A stretch of DNA of 64,000 bases from Armillaria gallica (taxonomy: Eukaryota > Basidiomycota > Agaricomycetes > Agaricales > Physalacriaceae). Under the pieces are notes generated by a model that saw only the letters and a list, made by a program, of their open reading frames with translations, was not told the DNA's origin and did not search any database. Both the position numbers and the translations under genes were made by a program. The stretch is taken from the NCBI GenBank assembly GCA_037576215.1, contig JBANDB010000002.1, forward strand, positions 7,688,001 through 7,752,000. The letters run 5' to 3'. Shown piece after piece: positions 48,200 to 60,090 of the stretch (positions are counted from its first letter, which is position 1; every line of letters begins with the position of its first letter).

Positions 48200-48580
48200 T
48201 TATGCATTCAAGCTACTCAAGCTAAGCTCACTTGAGTGTCACTCAAGTGCAAAAGGGTAAGGAGACTCAAAATCCGCTTGAGTGTTGCTCCAGTGCGGAA
48301 ATTCGAGTGCAAGCTCAAGTCGGCACTGTAGTGTCAGACTTGAGTGCATGCTTGAAAGTCTCTTGATCTAGAGAGGAAACTTGAGTTCTGAGCACTTGAG
48401 TGAGAGTCGAGACCATTGAAGCTCACAAATGCTGGGTCTATTGTCACCATTGGTGAGTCATTCTGATATATATGATGGTTATGTATTTGATTGGATCCCA
48501 CTTGAGTGTGGACACTGCAGTCGAACACGCTCAAGTTAGTCCTCAAGCTCAAGTGTGGACTGGAGTGTGGTCGAGTCCTG
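48200..48580. repeat. Right cluster of CTTGAG/CTCAAG motifs
   Basis: About a dozen copies of CTTGAG or its reverse complement CTCAAG occur in 380 bp, many as CACTTGAGTG, in both orientations (for example CACTTGAGTGTCACTCAAGTG near 48231, shown here in part). By chance fewer than one would be expected. It mirrors the cluster at 41690-41965. Confidence 0.75.
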
Positions 48581-50699
48581 CGTCAGTCTGATGAGCTAAT
48601 ATTGTCATATCTAATAGATATATGGACTTGAATGCATAGGTACTCTGGAGTAAATATCAGATCAGGACCCAGGAAACTGGAGGAAATCCTATCCTGAAAC
48701 TGTGAGAGCAGGGAGTGTGCTTGACATTGAGGGAAGCGGCTGGAATGGCGGGTACAATGGACCCTGATTAGTGGGACACAATGACGCAATAGTACAGAGA
48801 GGAATAAGTCCCGGACCCTCCCATTCCGACCTTAAAGCTGGTTTGCTATTGGGGAGATATTCGAGTGTAGGGGAAATAAGACGAACTCACTATAATAATC
48901 GGCTGCCCCTGACTACGGGCACGCTTATTATGATAGCTGTATCATGGTTATACTGTACAAAAATTATTGAGTACAGGTAGCGCCAGAACTCAGGTTACGA
49001 CAGTACTTTTTTTGCATGCACCCGGTTGTTTCACCATCTCCAGGTACCTTCTGACATGGATATAGGTGCTATGCCTACATCTAATACCTAATAGCAATCA
49101 TCGCTTCACCACAAGGGCCATAACAAGCTGCTCGTCAGTACTTTTGAGTAAAAGGTTCTGGCAGATCCGGGAACTGCCACGGCAAATCCTAGGGCACTCT
49201 AATAAGCACAGAATTAAAGATCGTCTGTGAAAGAACTGAAAAGGAGGAGACAAGCATAAATTGAACAAGAAAAATTCGAAAATGCTTGGCTCGATTCATC
49301 GCCTGGGACCATGGGAAATATGAATGCAATGTGAATAAGGACAAATATAGTTAAGTCAGCTGCCGCCCATGGCCCTAGAGGTGGCAGTCGTTGGTTAAAG
49401 TGTCCATTGAGGTCATCCTTGAAGTACTTGAGCATTTGAAGTAAGGTGGTAGAGGGATGTCGTCAGACATCATCAAATAAGAGTTGCAGGAATGGCCAAC
49501 CCTAGTACCCCCGGAACAAACACTACATCAAAATAAGTAGTGCGGGACACCACAAGAAGTAGTGGAGTCGTGCCTACGAAACCAAGGAATTTTTGTACAC
49601 TATTATGCCCATATAGCTGCCATGTGGGTCTATCAGGTGTGGAATATGTGCTGTTACATCTTTGCACGACGCTCGGTTCTAAGGATGGCGGCTGGAACCC
49701 AAAATACAGTCAAGCGCCTGCCGCTGTTGCTCTTTAATGGCATTGATGTTCTAGCATGATATTCCGGCTCCAGCTCCGTCACCCCCCGTGAGTCGGCTTC
49801 ATCACTTGACGCAAGACAAGTTGAAATTTCCCCAAGTCACTGTATCTGGACACTGATTTCCTCCTCTAAAACTGCCGCGGCTGGTCTCAATTTCAATGGA
49901 GACTTGTCAATTAACGCAACGGTTGCAGTAATTGAGGACATGCGACTTTTACTTAAGAGTTGACGTGACATCAGGTAAGGGTCAACCCAACCTTCCAGGG
50001 CGATGGCTACATAGGCTACCGTTGTCCTAGTGCGTCTGAGGACCTTGGCAGTGATTTTCAAAGCATACTGACATTTTGCGTTTTCTGACGTGTCATGTCC
50101 CATGTCCCATGTCTCCAATTTGACTGATCTGTGTTTGACCTTTTATGTAGAAATGCCAGATCTTGGAAGATATTGTTTTTGACGGTGTAAAACATATAAT
50201 ATTCATCGAGATATATGTCGGCTAAACATTCTTTGCAGACGTGATGTGATTGTCTTCCATGAATGTGAGATAAACTCCACGCCATATCGCAACTAGCAAT
50301 TAGGCCTTTCAAGTTTCTCAGCTCGAAGTCCTGGTAAGGCTGATCGAGTTATTAAGTTTGTCAGAGGTTCTAAAAGTACCGCAATATTTTAATACATCGC
50401 AAGTCGAGAGGATTCGCTGCAAATAGCAAGCCGAGGGCAGAAAATAGTAAACGAGACTCCTTTTGAATTCATTGCTACTATCGGTTCTCCTTTCTCTTTA
50501 TGCATGACACCCTGACCTCTAATTTCCATTAGGATTTGAATATTTGGTGCCATGATGGCTAGGATTGCGTGTGGGCAGAATAAAGAGATTGGGAGAAGGT
50601 ACATTCAGCATTTGTATGGGCTGAATTGTTATGGGAATTAACGTGTGTCATAGCTTACATTATATCATGTTGCTGACTCTTGCTGTCGCTGCCAGATTC
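48581..50699. other. AT-rich interval, no supported gene
   Basis: ORFs of 60-95 codons occur on both strands without recognisable motifs or splice patterns. Nothing else seen. Confidence 0.35.
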
Positions 50700-51115
50700 A
50701 AGGGGTTCCCAGCCTGTTGTTCTGGCACATTGGGTCGGTCAGTCGGTCAGGCTAACGAAGGCTTAAAAATTTTTTGGGTGCATGTCTTTATATGTCTTGC
50801 GGAGGTCTTAGCTTGTCAAAATGTGAGTGAAATTGTAGCAAATACACCTTACTACAATGTATCCTAAATATTTGGCCTCCTGGGCTTTGTAGGAGGTGTT
50901 GCTGTCGACTTCCCGAGGATAGCTGGAATATGGCAATACCGGTAAGACCAGATATGTGGAGTTACCAGGTGGCTGTGTGATGACCAATGCCATTTGTTTC
51001 GCCTTATGTGGTATGTTGTTCCTGCAATGGTCAGTCAGTCACCCCATCGAGGGCTTAAAAATAAATGAGATGCAATGAACTTTCCTGAAATTTTTGAAAC
51101 CCCTTGGCTGGATTC
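50690..51115. mobile_element. Short-TIR non-autonomous element, copy B, CpG-depleted
   Basis: 406-bp element at 50700-51105 with the same AAGGGGTT / AACCCCTT ends as copy A and near-complete alignment to it. Flanks TGCCAGATTC and GGCTGGATTC agree at 7 of 10 positions, consistent with an old 10-bp target duplication. Relative to copy A, most differences are CG in A replaced by TG or CA in B. The insertion sits inside an older repeat: CTTACATTATATCAT occurs on both sides (about 50654 and 51158). Confidence 0.75.
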
Positions 51116-51554
51116 CATTATTTACACATGTGAAGCATGCCGCGTCGCAGCCGCTTACATTATATCATCTTGTCGACTCTGGCCATTCAGCATTGATGCT
51201 GAATATCCATTGTTTACACATATTTACATTTTTCAGAGTCGGATGAGGAAACCTGTGACTGCAGGCATTAACCCCCCTATAATCAATTAAAGGACTGCGG
51301 CAGCAAAGCAGGGCTTAATGTATTATTGCCTGCACTTGTATTCCATGTCTCATTAATTATTACCTACAGTGGTTCTAGCGACAGGCAGGTGGACATGGGG
51401 GGCATCTGTGTGCTCATGCACTCCCCCGCCCAGTGTCCACACCAGAAATAGGTTTCATTATCAGTCAGTGTGATAAATTTAGATTTCTGCCCTTGATGTT
51501 GTATTTTTAGTTTTTTTCCATGTCTGTCAGTCCATACCATGAATCCCTCTTGGT

Positions 51555-51690
51555 GTGAGCACTATTAATGGATCCCTTGTGCATCTGTCCTTCCCTCTGT
51601 GAATCTGTCACTACGCTCTGGCATGAGCACTATTATTGGATCCACTTACAGGTGTGAGTACTATTAATGGATCTCACATGTCATGTCTTT
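51555..51690. repeat. Three short repeats of a GAGCACTATTAATGGATCC type
   Basis: GAGCACTATTAATGGATCC near 51557, GAGCACTATTATTGGATCC near 51625 and GAGTACTATTAATGGATCT near 51656. Noncoding. The surrounding interval 51116-52108 has no supported gene. Confidence 0.6.
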
Positions 51691-52108
51691 CCCATCTGTT
51701 GATATGATTTTCCCATGTCTTTGTGAACCTCCATATGTTCTTTCTGCACCCCGCTTTGGTCCTTGCATTTTCTAATGCATGCCTAGAACTAACTGTTGGG
51801 CATGACATGTTCCAAACATTCATAATTTCCATCATTCCCCTCTCTATTGTCCTCTATGCTTTCCCACTTGTGCGATAAAACTTCCTTTGATCTTTCATCA
51901 GACAAGGCATGCTCAACCTCACCAAAAAACTGAAATCGGTCACTGGTATCGTTTGTGTTCTGTCGCCCTCACGTCTAAGTCTACTAAGTCTAATTCTGTC
52001 AAAGTCCAGCCTCTCTGTACCCTTAAGTCCGAGGACAACCTTTTCTGAGACGTCAACCTCATGCTTGCAAATTCAATCAATTTGGCTCATGAAATCACAG
52101 TCATAGGT

Positions 52109-53916
52109 ACCCGCTACACTATGTCTTCCTCACTCTTCGCTTGGGAGCTTTTGTTGCACAAACTTGAACCAGATCTCCTGCAAGCTCCGCCTGCTCCGCC
52201 AGCGTTAGAATTTCCTTTGGTGCTGGACCTGCATACACTCTTTTAGGCCATGTCATCACCAGGCTCTCATCAACCTTAGCTCAGGAATGTTGCCATTTGC
52301 CACTTTTAGCATCTCTTGGGTGTTTGATTGTTGGATTGGTCATACCGCGGGCAGGGCACTGAGAAGACGCATCAGCAGAAGACAGCTCCTTTGATGGCTG
52401 CATGCCATCATTTACCGGGTCTTCAGGCAGTTGCCCAGAGTCATCATGTCCATCTGCTGGGCCGGACCCCCCGATTTCTATCGGTTCATGAGAGTCATTT
52501 GCATCGTTTGTGTCCATATCAAGCTCTGGACTAGTATGTGGAGAAGACGTCTGGTCATTGTCCTCAGGGATGCAAGGAGAAGGTGGAGCAGAGTCAATTG
52601 ATCTTTGGCCTTCAGAAGCACACGCCAATTCTCCTTCGATATCAATGTCATCTGCAGCCTCACTGTCAGCCTTGTGGCCTTCTGTGCTCTTTGTTTTCGT
52701 TGCGTCTCCTGTAACAATATCTTCTCCAAGCTCTCCATTTCCAACATTTTCATCATCTGGACCTGGCTTTCTGGGACTCCCTACATGGTCTTGAGATGAA
52801 CTCCCAGGAGTGTCTTCATCCTGTTTAAGAGTTTGAGCCAAACAAACATCTGCCGCTGTCACGATCATGTACGTCAAACAATGTACCAACTATTTATGGT
52901 AAAAACCACATACGAAAAACCTCTCGAAGAAATCTTGTGAATGGCATGAGGTAATTCTCCTTGGATTTGGGATAGACCTGGCCAAACATCCTTCCATGTG
53001 GGTCCTCTCCTGCATGAAAACTAAAATCAATGTTAGTGCATCTTCTAGCATATACAAGTCATATGAATACACAGACCCATACATCGCAATCTTCCCATTT
53101 TCCCAAGGGTCCGGACTGCCAATTATAGTCAAGATTGCACAGCCTGTTGCCTTTGACAATGCCGCATTGAAAGCCTTAATTTGTCTGGGTGTGGCAGCAA
53201 GTGCACTAAAATTAATTAGAACCAAGAATAACCATGGTCAGTCTGAACATATGTCGCAAACATCTCTGGAGTGACGGGGTCATCATTGTGGTCTGTTGAC
53301 GATGCAACTACTTGCTCTTTCATCTGTGCAGACACCTCTGCCCAAATCTCTGCACTCTCTGCATCAAACAACTCTTTCATTGTATCTTTGATTATATGCA
53401 GCACCTCTGAACGAGAACTAACTCCAGCTTTCCGCTCATCTACCATGGGTTTGATACGATCCTTGTAGTACAGACATGAATAAACCTCCTCCGCTTTCAA
53501 GGCACGAGTCTTCGGCTTGGCAAAGATGTTGGCAAGGCAGACCGGGGCCTCCGTTTTCTTGGCATTTCCATGATTTTGAAACCATTGTTTTATGCGCTAG
53601 CAAGATATTAGTGACGAGAACACCACATTCTAATCTGACTAACCGTGCAATCACCTGCAGCCGTTCTCACACCCGCAATCAGATGCACAGCCCAAAATTT
53701 TGGCATGAAATCATTCAGGAAAGTATAAATTGCAGAGGTCTTCCCCTTGACGGCCTGGGCACCCCGATAGTCAGGGATCCCGGTCTCTAGGAATGCTCAC
53801 AGCTCTGGAGTCACCCAAGGTTTTGGGCCAGGTTTCTTCTGCATGGGTACAGTCATGGTGGCATCAGTTGGATCAGGGGGTGGCAGTGATGGTGAATTAG
53901 ACTTTGATAAGTCCAT
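52109..53916 (-). pseudogene. X2: family X protein of cassette 2, two in-frame TGAs
   Basis: Minus strand from ATG at 53914-53916 to TAG at 52109-52111. The N-terminal domain (KPGPKPWVTPEL ... FLETGIPDYRG) is followed by RIKQWFQNHGNAKK, again like a homeodomain recognition helix and aligned with QLKNWFNNNR of X1. Then come the conserved TGCAILTIIGS and a split exon giving MYGLFHAGEDPHGRMFG, corresponding to the LAGG...TGRIRT region of X1. A long acidic Ser/Asp-rich tail (GELGEDIVTGDATK) ends in a basic PKRRVRKT. TGAs at 53797-53799 and 52281-52283 interrupt a frame that is otherwise continuous across GT-AG introns. Divergent from V2, 83 bp away. Confidence 0.6.
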
Positions 53917-53999
53917 CTGAAGAGAATATCATCAGAAGCTTTAAATCACATAGATAGACATACCTTTTATTACTTCGTGAGCACTTGTGTTGTGCAGAG
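53917..53999. promoter_or_regulatory. 83-bp divergent interval between X2 and V2
   Basis: The start codons of X2 (minus) and V2 (plus) are only 83 bp apart, so 5' UTRs and promoter elements must be shared or overlap. The V2 start could be longer upstream, but the ATG at 54000 gives the best match in length to V1. Confidence 0.45.
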
Positions 54000-54568
54000 A
54001 TGTATCAGAAAAAATTTTCAGTGTACAATGGGGGATACCCTGAAGTCCCTGTCATGCTCTCTCAAGGCAATGTTGGTCCCTCCCCGGCTGGTAAGTGCTC
54101 AGCTTTCCCTCATTTCTATCAACCTGAATCTCCTTCTAGTCACCTCTGGTTCATCCTCTGAGGCACCTATCGTCGTCCATTCCCTGTTTGCCAGGAGTAC
54201 AGCCACATTCCCAGCATGCATGCCACCGCCGCTGGTAGTGTCCTCTTCGCGTGTCCTACCAACTCAGCAGCCGCTGGCCCAAGTTCATTCTGGGTTCCAC
54301 TGCTCCAACTGTGGAGCCTTTAATCCCAGTGTAGGGCAGTCCTTAGAAGTTTGGTATGTTGTTACTGCAGGGCGTGAGGTTGGCATCTTCTCAAACTGGT
54401 ATGTTGTTTATTCAAGTCTTGAATCTTGCTCACTGGGGATATAGGGAGGTTGTTCAACCCTTGGTCTCCGGGATCCTGCATGCATGCCATAAAAAATACA
54501 AGACACATGCCAAAGCTGAGGAGGCTTTCCAGGCTGCCCTCGCGCAGGGCAAGGTCCGTGTGCTTTGA
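54000..54568 (+). CDS. V2: viroplasmin-domain protein
   Basis: Three exons: 54000-54090, 54140-54398 and 54445-54568. Intact, about 157 residues. Contains the CxxC pair FHCSNCG at the same place as FFCFNCA of V1, a Ser/Pro-rich linker, and the viroplasmin / RNase H1 N-terminal type domain VWYVVTAGREVGIFSNW, an intron at NW as in V1, then HAKAEEAFQAALAQGKV. The domain binds nucleic acid in RNase H1; no nuclease domain follows. Second gene of cassette 2, transcribed away from X2. Confidence 0.8.
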
Positions 54569-55886
54569 GTATACCTGGGTTTTTTTTTCTTGGACCTTAT
54601 TTTGTCAACTATCGCTATTGCCATGTGTTTTTTTACTTTGCTTTGTGTCTTGCTGTCGTTTACATCTCATATGCTTATCTAAACTCCTAAAAAAAAATCT
54701 CTAGTACTGTAGTTAGATTTAGCTAGCTCGAAAAATAAATACTGTGATTATACCTTGTAAAATTGCTCCTGCAGCATTGTGTTATCTCGGATATCTTGGC
54801 TATTATTCGGCTATTTCGGCTATTCAACTAGCTACCTCATTTCGGCAGGTCAGCAGACTTGGTATCAGCTGGTGGCTTGGTGGCTGCAACTGTACAGTTC
54901 AGCCTCAGGTAAAACTGAAAAACTTGTGTAACTCCAAATTGTCCCTGCCAAACACTCACCCAACATGGCCCACACAGGTGAAGATGAAAATATACTGTAA
55001 GTACCTTTTTACACCCGCTTGTTTGCCACTATATTGATCTCTTGCAGGGCAACCACATAGGCAATGGTCCGGTGGTGCAACCCCTCACTGCCACATTACC
55101 GAGTGTGAGTCGCCAACCTCTGATGTGGTCAATTTCATTTGCTGATTTTCCCTCAGACCACAGTCAATTCCACGCATTCTCTGCCCAAACGTTGATTCGG
55201 CCTGGCAAATGGCTCTTGCTCACACCTTTGACACCAACTTCCAAATCATAAAGTTGCACCACAATTCGCACATGAGAGCAGCGCATTGGGTTCAACATGG
55301 GGTAGGAGCTAGTACCAATCAAGAGGCTGTAGAAAGGATGTGGAGCTCCATAATCCCTATGAGTACCTACCATGCCAATAACCCCCGTCATGTTTTCCAT
55401 CAGTCCCGCTTGTAAATGAAGTTGTTCCATATTTCATCGCCTACCGCAAGAGATTGGGTGATATCACCTAATTATGCACTGCTGGCAAGTCCCATGTGAC
55501 CCGTTGTTAGTATCAATACGTACCTTCCCACCTCTTATGGGACAAAACTAGATTATTGATATCTGTAGACCACTCTCAAATCACTCTGAGAGCCTCACAT
55601 AAATATTTGACAAGGGTATGCCCTGTCACTTCGGCACAGGCAGCTAAATGAATTAATATCAGTATAAAATCATCAGGTGAATGTAGGATCATTACCACTA
55701 GTGATTGACGCACAAGTACCTGGTCCATCTTCTTCAATCTGACCACACAATGGTGCATTATTTCTTCTGGTAAATTTACTGCGTTCAGGCTCAGTACAGC
55801 TACTATTATACATATATGAAGTTAAATTCATTTGCCTTCATCCCAGCAAGTGGGTATTTATTTAAAGTCACAAGAATCGGTGGAAT
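54569..55886. other. Interval between V2 and Y2, no clear gene
   Basis: A plus-strand piece at about 55200-55415 reads HNSHMRAAHWVQHGVG and EAVERMWSSI, which resembles the TDGEGxERxWS block of another KDZ subgroup, but it is isolated. A minus ORF at 55576-55758 is not supported. Simple TTCGGCTATT repeats occur near 54800. Confidence 0.35.
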
Positions 55887-56770
55887 ATGGACCCTGCATC
55901 CAGCCATGGCATCCTCACTCGGCATGCTCTTCACCCTTCACAGCTGACCATGACGGACAACAATGGCAATGCAACCGACTCTGCTGCTACCAATACACCC
56001 ACTTCTGGCGCCTTAACTACAGCAAACATGTCACAACCCGATGTACCTCATAGGCGGTTGTGCGGTCATCCATGCAAATACCACACAGACGATGAAAAAG
56101 CTGTGGCCCATGCTTTGGCACAGCAGGGCTACTATCAAAGGTGAACTCGCTCTTGCTGACCTGGGACATTTACTCATTTCCTCTCCCTCACAGAAATCGT
56201 GACATAGTCTGCAGGAAGGCGTGTCAACGCTATACCTCTTTGTCTGATAACCATGAACGAGACCGTTGCTGTGTGCCTTCCAAGGAGCCATGTCAAGCCC
56301 ATCGTCCATCAGCTGCTTACCCGTGTGTCCTGTGTTTCATGCAAATTTCAGAGAACTGTCTGACTCTGGTGTCTAGATCCATCTCCAAACCTGCTATGCT
56401 TGATGAGTGGAAAGCTGGCATTGAAAAAAACCGAGCTAAGCTTACTCGACATCTCAACAGTGAACCTCCAGCCATGGTTGCAGCAGCCGTATATGCTAGG
56501 GCAAGCGAGGAGCATGTCACCAACCCCTGTGCAGTAATTTCAGAGGTGCTCAAACCATTTAACAAATTACACAATTGTGTCACCATCATTGTCACTGGGA
56601 TTTATCGATGGATGGGTTGCATTGACTTAAGGAAGGACGCCGAGCAGCTTTGTCGTGATGTACAAGATGTTGTTGACCTGTTACAGAATCTCTTATGCAT
56701 GGCTCTATCAGGTGTCACCAAGCTCAGGACAGCATTCACGCATGGTCTGTTAGTGTACCAACAAGTGTAG
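55887..56770 (+). CDS. Y2: cassette protein, family Y, intact
   Basis: Two exons, 55887-56140 and 56194-56770, with a 53-nt intron inside the YYQRNR motif. About 276 residues. The N-terminus is Asn/Thr/Ala-rich; then RLCGHPCKYHTDDEKAVAH and YYQRNRDIVCRKACQRY, a Cys/His and Arg-rich segment with further Cys (RCCVPSKEPC, YPCVLC). The C-terminal half is helical (VVDLLQNLLCMAL). It aligns with Y1 at GHPxKYHTxxEK, the YY..R helix and the C-terminal helices. A zinc-binding or DNA-contacting role is possible from the Cys/His content; this is inference. An internal start at 55950 is an alternative. Confidence 0.6.
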
Positions 56771-57320
56771 TTTCATTGGTAGATACCGTGTACTCTGCAG
56801 TTACGACATTGGCAATATTGATCATATTGTTTTTCTAATGTCACAGTGACACTGCTGTGGCAATTTCCATCACGTGATCAGTTTGCAGAGTCAGACTCTG
56901 CAAACTTGTAACGCTCTAGCCATGATGTGACAGACCGACTGGTTTGTCATGTTCTCTCATCCCGCCTCCATCATGGGGAGCTGCCTCACCGCCTACATCA
57001 CAATCCATGTTTTGCTTCATGTTTTGCTTGCACTGTGACCTTCAACACCATGGATTTAGGCACATGTCCTGCTCTTGCTTCTCAGACATGTTACAACTCA
57101 TCAGACCATATATGGCCAGTACCAGTTTCTCAGACGTCTCCCAGCTCTCCACCCTCAGCACCCTCTTTCCACTATCTTGGAATGGATGATGATGATGATA
57201 AGAACGTGTGGGGTCTCCCACCATGTCAGGTATGTTTACGTTACTATAGATATTATGCCACCTCTGACACTTGGATATGGTATCTAGAAACGGATCCCCT
57301 AAAAACATTTCAGTGGACCA

Positions 57321-58016
57321 ATGCAACATACCTTGAACAAGCATTTGGATACATATTTGCATGCTATTGATCAGGAGGAAACAGCTAATTTTTGGGAGTG
57401 GTTTCTGTGTATGTGGGTTCGATGGTTCCCCGAATGTGTGACAAATTCTTGGGCCAAGAAATACCAAGCAAGCATAAAGGAGTGCTACCATGTGAGTGGA
57501 TCTGTTGCCCTTTCCTTTTTTCCCAATCAATTTTTTGGTTTTACCTAGCGCCTCGAGAACCAGCTCGATCGGATGGGGGGACAAGTCGCCAAAAACGAGC
57601 TCGCCATGTACAAATTTATGTGCAGTATTCCCGAAGAGACTAGCGACTCCTTGGCTTCTTCTAGGTCCAGCAAAGAGTCCTCCAACAAAGGGACATTATC
57701 GGCCACCGAGGAGAGCAGCAGTGACCACTCGATGTCCATTTTAGCTCGGGCAGATGATGGGCACAATGTTCTGTCAATGGACGCAAAACAAGGACCGAAA
57801 GCAAAAAGAGTCGGGCTGGACTTGAGGATGCGAGCAAAGACTAGACTGTTGTACTGGTGAGCAGTGTTGCCGATAGGTAATGACAACAATCCTGCCGAGT
57901 GGGAACGTCTTGATGTTGATGCTTGGGTGAAGGCTACGGGATATGACGAGCTTGATGCACAGGTGCCAGTCACGAGTATGACAGTTGGAGGAGTTACTAC
58001 CATTTACAAGATCTAG
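57321..58016 (+). pseudogene. U2: cassette protein, family U, one in-frame TGA
   Basis: Exons 57321-57491 and 57549-58016. The N-terminal region (LNKHLDTYLHAID ... FWEWFLCMWVRWFPE) has the same helix plus Trp-rich helix layout as U1, and the intron falls at the same point (after ECYH here, CHQK in U1). Exon 2 is polar with a basic stretch (KQGPKAKRVGLDLRMRAK). TGA at 57858-57860 interrupts it; the frame continues with EWERLDVDAWVKATGYDEL to TAG at 58014-58016. An upstream exon ending near 57229 may also belong, but its join would read a TAA. It lies 150 bp upstream of KDZ2, as U1 lies upstream of KDZ1. Confidence 0.45.
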
Positions 58017-60090
58017 TAGTTGTTTACAGTCTTGTTATTTATCGTGGTAATAACCCTCTTTACAGTTGCTACTATAATGCCACAATAAGCCCTGTACCCA
58101 GATTAGTACAGCAGAGTTTGGTTGCAATGTGTAGATCCTTAGCTAAAGATAACACACATACTTTCACCATGCAAAGAATCAAACGGCCCAAGTTATCAGC
58201 CAACATAGTCTTCCAAGAAGATGAGCTCAAAGAGATTCCAACAGCACCTGCACCAGTAAGGTTGCAACATACTGATTACAACATAAATGTCACCACTGGG
58301 AGCTCCAAGCATCACAAAAGAACAATCTACCATGATGCTCCTCCCAGCCCTTCTAAACAATCCACATCATTGCACGATCCTGTCTTGGATGACTTCACTG
58401 GTGTTGACTTGTCATGGCTTAACGGACCAACACTCAAAGAGGAGAACAGCGACTCAGACTCAGAGGATGAAGGCGACACGGCGATGGATCCTGGGGCATC
58501 AACGGAGGATGCAGCTATTAGCCAGGTATAAATGACTGTCACTCTTGTACTACTCCTTGCTAATTTGTGTTCAATGGCCAGGATGATCCACATTTCCGTG
58601 ATTGGTTGCCACTTACTTGGGATTTTCTTGAGGAGATGTTTTGGGATGAACATCCTCAACAGTTTTGTTCATCGTGTGCACGATGTCAAGCATCCACAGC
58701 TGAGGAAACCCTCTATCAGTGTGCCTCATGCAACGAGGCATTCATGTACTGTAAGGACTGCATGGTCTTTCGACATTACCACAATCTCTTGTACAGAATC
58801 CAGGTAAGGCTCATTTATCGTTGTGGATCGTTGGCTCTTCATATTACTTAGGAATGGTCGGGAACTTTTTTCAAGAAGACTACCCTGGGAGCACTTGGTC
58901 TGGTTATGCCCCTAGGCCATGATCCTGACACCTTCTGCCCTACTCCATGATGTGGGCGACTTCAAGTGCTGGATCTGGAATGTATTCAAACAGTACACGT
59001 TGACTACTGTGAATGTACACAATCTCTGGGTCGATGGTGCCAGCTTCTCTGCTCCCACTTCTTTCCATCTACTGTGGTGAATCCTCAGATGGTGACAACA
59101 TTCCACACATTGGAGGTGTTCCACCTTCTCTCATTTATGTCCAAGGTATTGGGCTATGAATTCTATCATACACTCGTCTGCCTGACCGATAACATGGGTA
59201 CATGCCAACCTCCTGTAAGTCATGCATTTACTATGGTGAACATGTCTCACTCACATTGACAGAGCTGATTCCAAGCCTTTATGCACATGGTGCGGGAGTG
59301 GCGGTATCTAAAGTTGCTCAAATGAAAGCTTGACATATCTCCCTGTGATTTGAAAGGCTTAGTTCTGGGGAAGCTCCCCATTCTGGCTGGTTCATTGGCA
59401 GTCAAATGTCCAGCATGTCCTTGGCTGGGAATAAACCTGGATGAAGGTTGGGAGCAGGACACTCTTAATCCGTACGTGTGGACACATACTATATTGATTT
59501 AGTCACGGTGCTGATCTGTCTGTTCAGGTGGAAATACAGTTTGTTTCTGGCCATCGATGCCAATTTTTGCCTTGTCCGTTTTGTGGTATCAAACTCAGCA
59601 CGGGATCCCAGCCTAGTCAATGATGCTGGCTTTGTAGTAGCACAGGAAGAGTTTAGGAAGCATGTTGCTGAGTATGGGAAGCACATACCATACAATCCTA
59701 GTGACTGCAGAGACCATCAAGCCATCAAACTAGCGACATCAAAATGTGGCGCAGGTTTGGCAACCAGTAGTGTGGCCACTGTAGACTGTGCTCGTCATGA
59801 TGCCAAAGGGCCAGGTGCAGTTACAATCCTCGACCACGGTGAAGAGTGAGTACTTTTTTTAATAGGCTTGATATAAGTCTGACAGGTTTGGACAGACAGG
59901 TTCGAATGGATTATATCTTTTGCTCAAAGATGCAGCATTCGACCCCCCAGCGTGTGGTAGTTTCCTATGACATCAACTGTCAGTGGTCAAAGAAACTTTG
60001 GGATCGAATCGCAATCTATCCACCTTCGATGACACCCCATCAAGATCCTGCCAACTTTGTTTATCTCATCCCCAAGTTTCATCTACCGGT

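Noticed and set aside
55164..55430. Minus-strand ORF between V2 and Y2
   Set aside because: It is antisense to the KDZ-like EAVERMWSSI piece and lacks its own signals.
54569..55886. A third KDZ transposase at 55.0-55.4 kb
   Set aside because: Only one short block resembles KDZ; no cysteine cluster or other catalytic blocks flank it.
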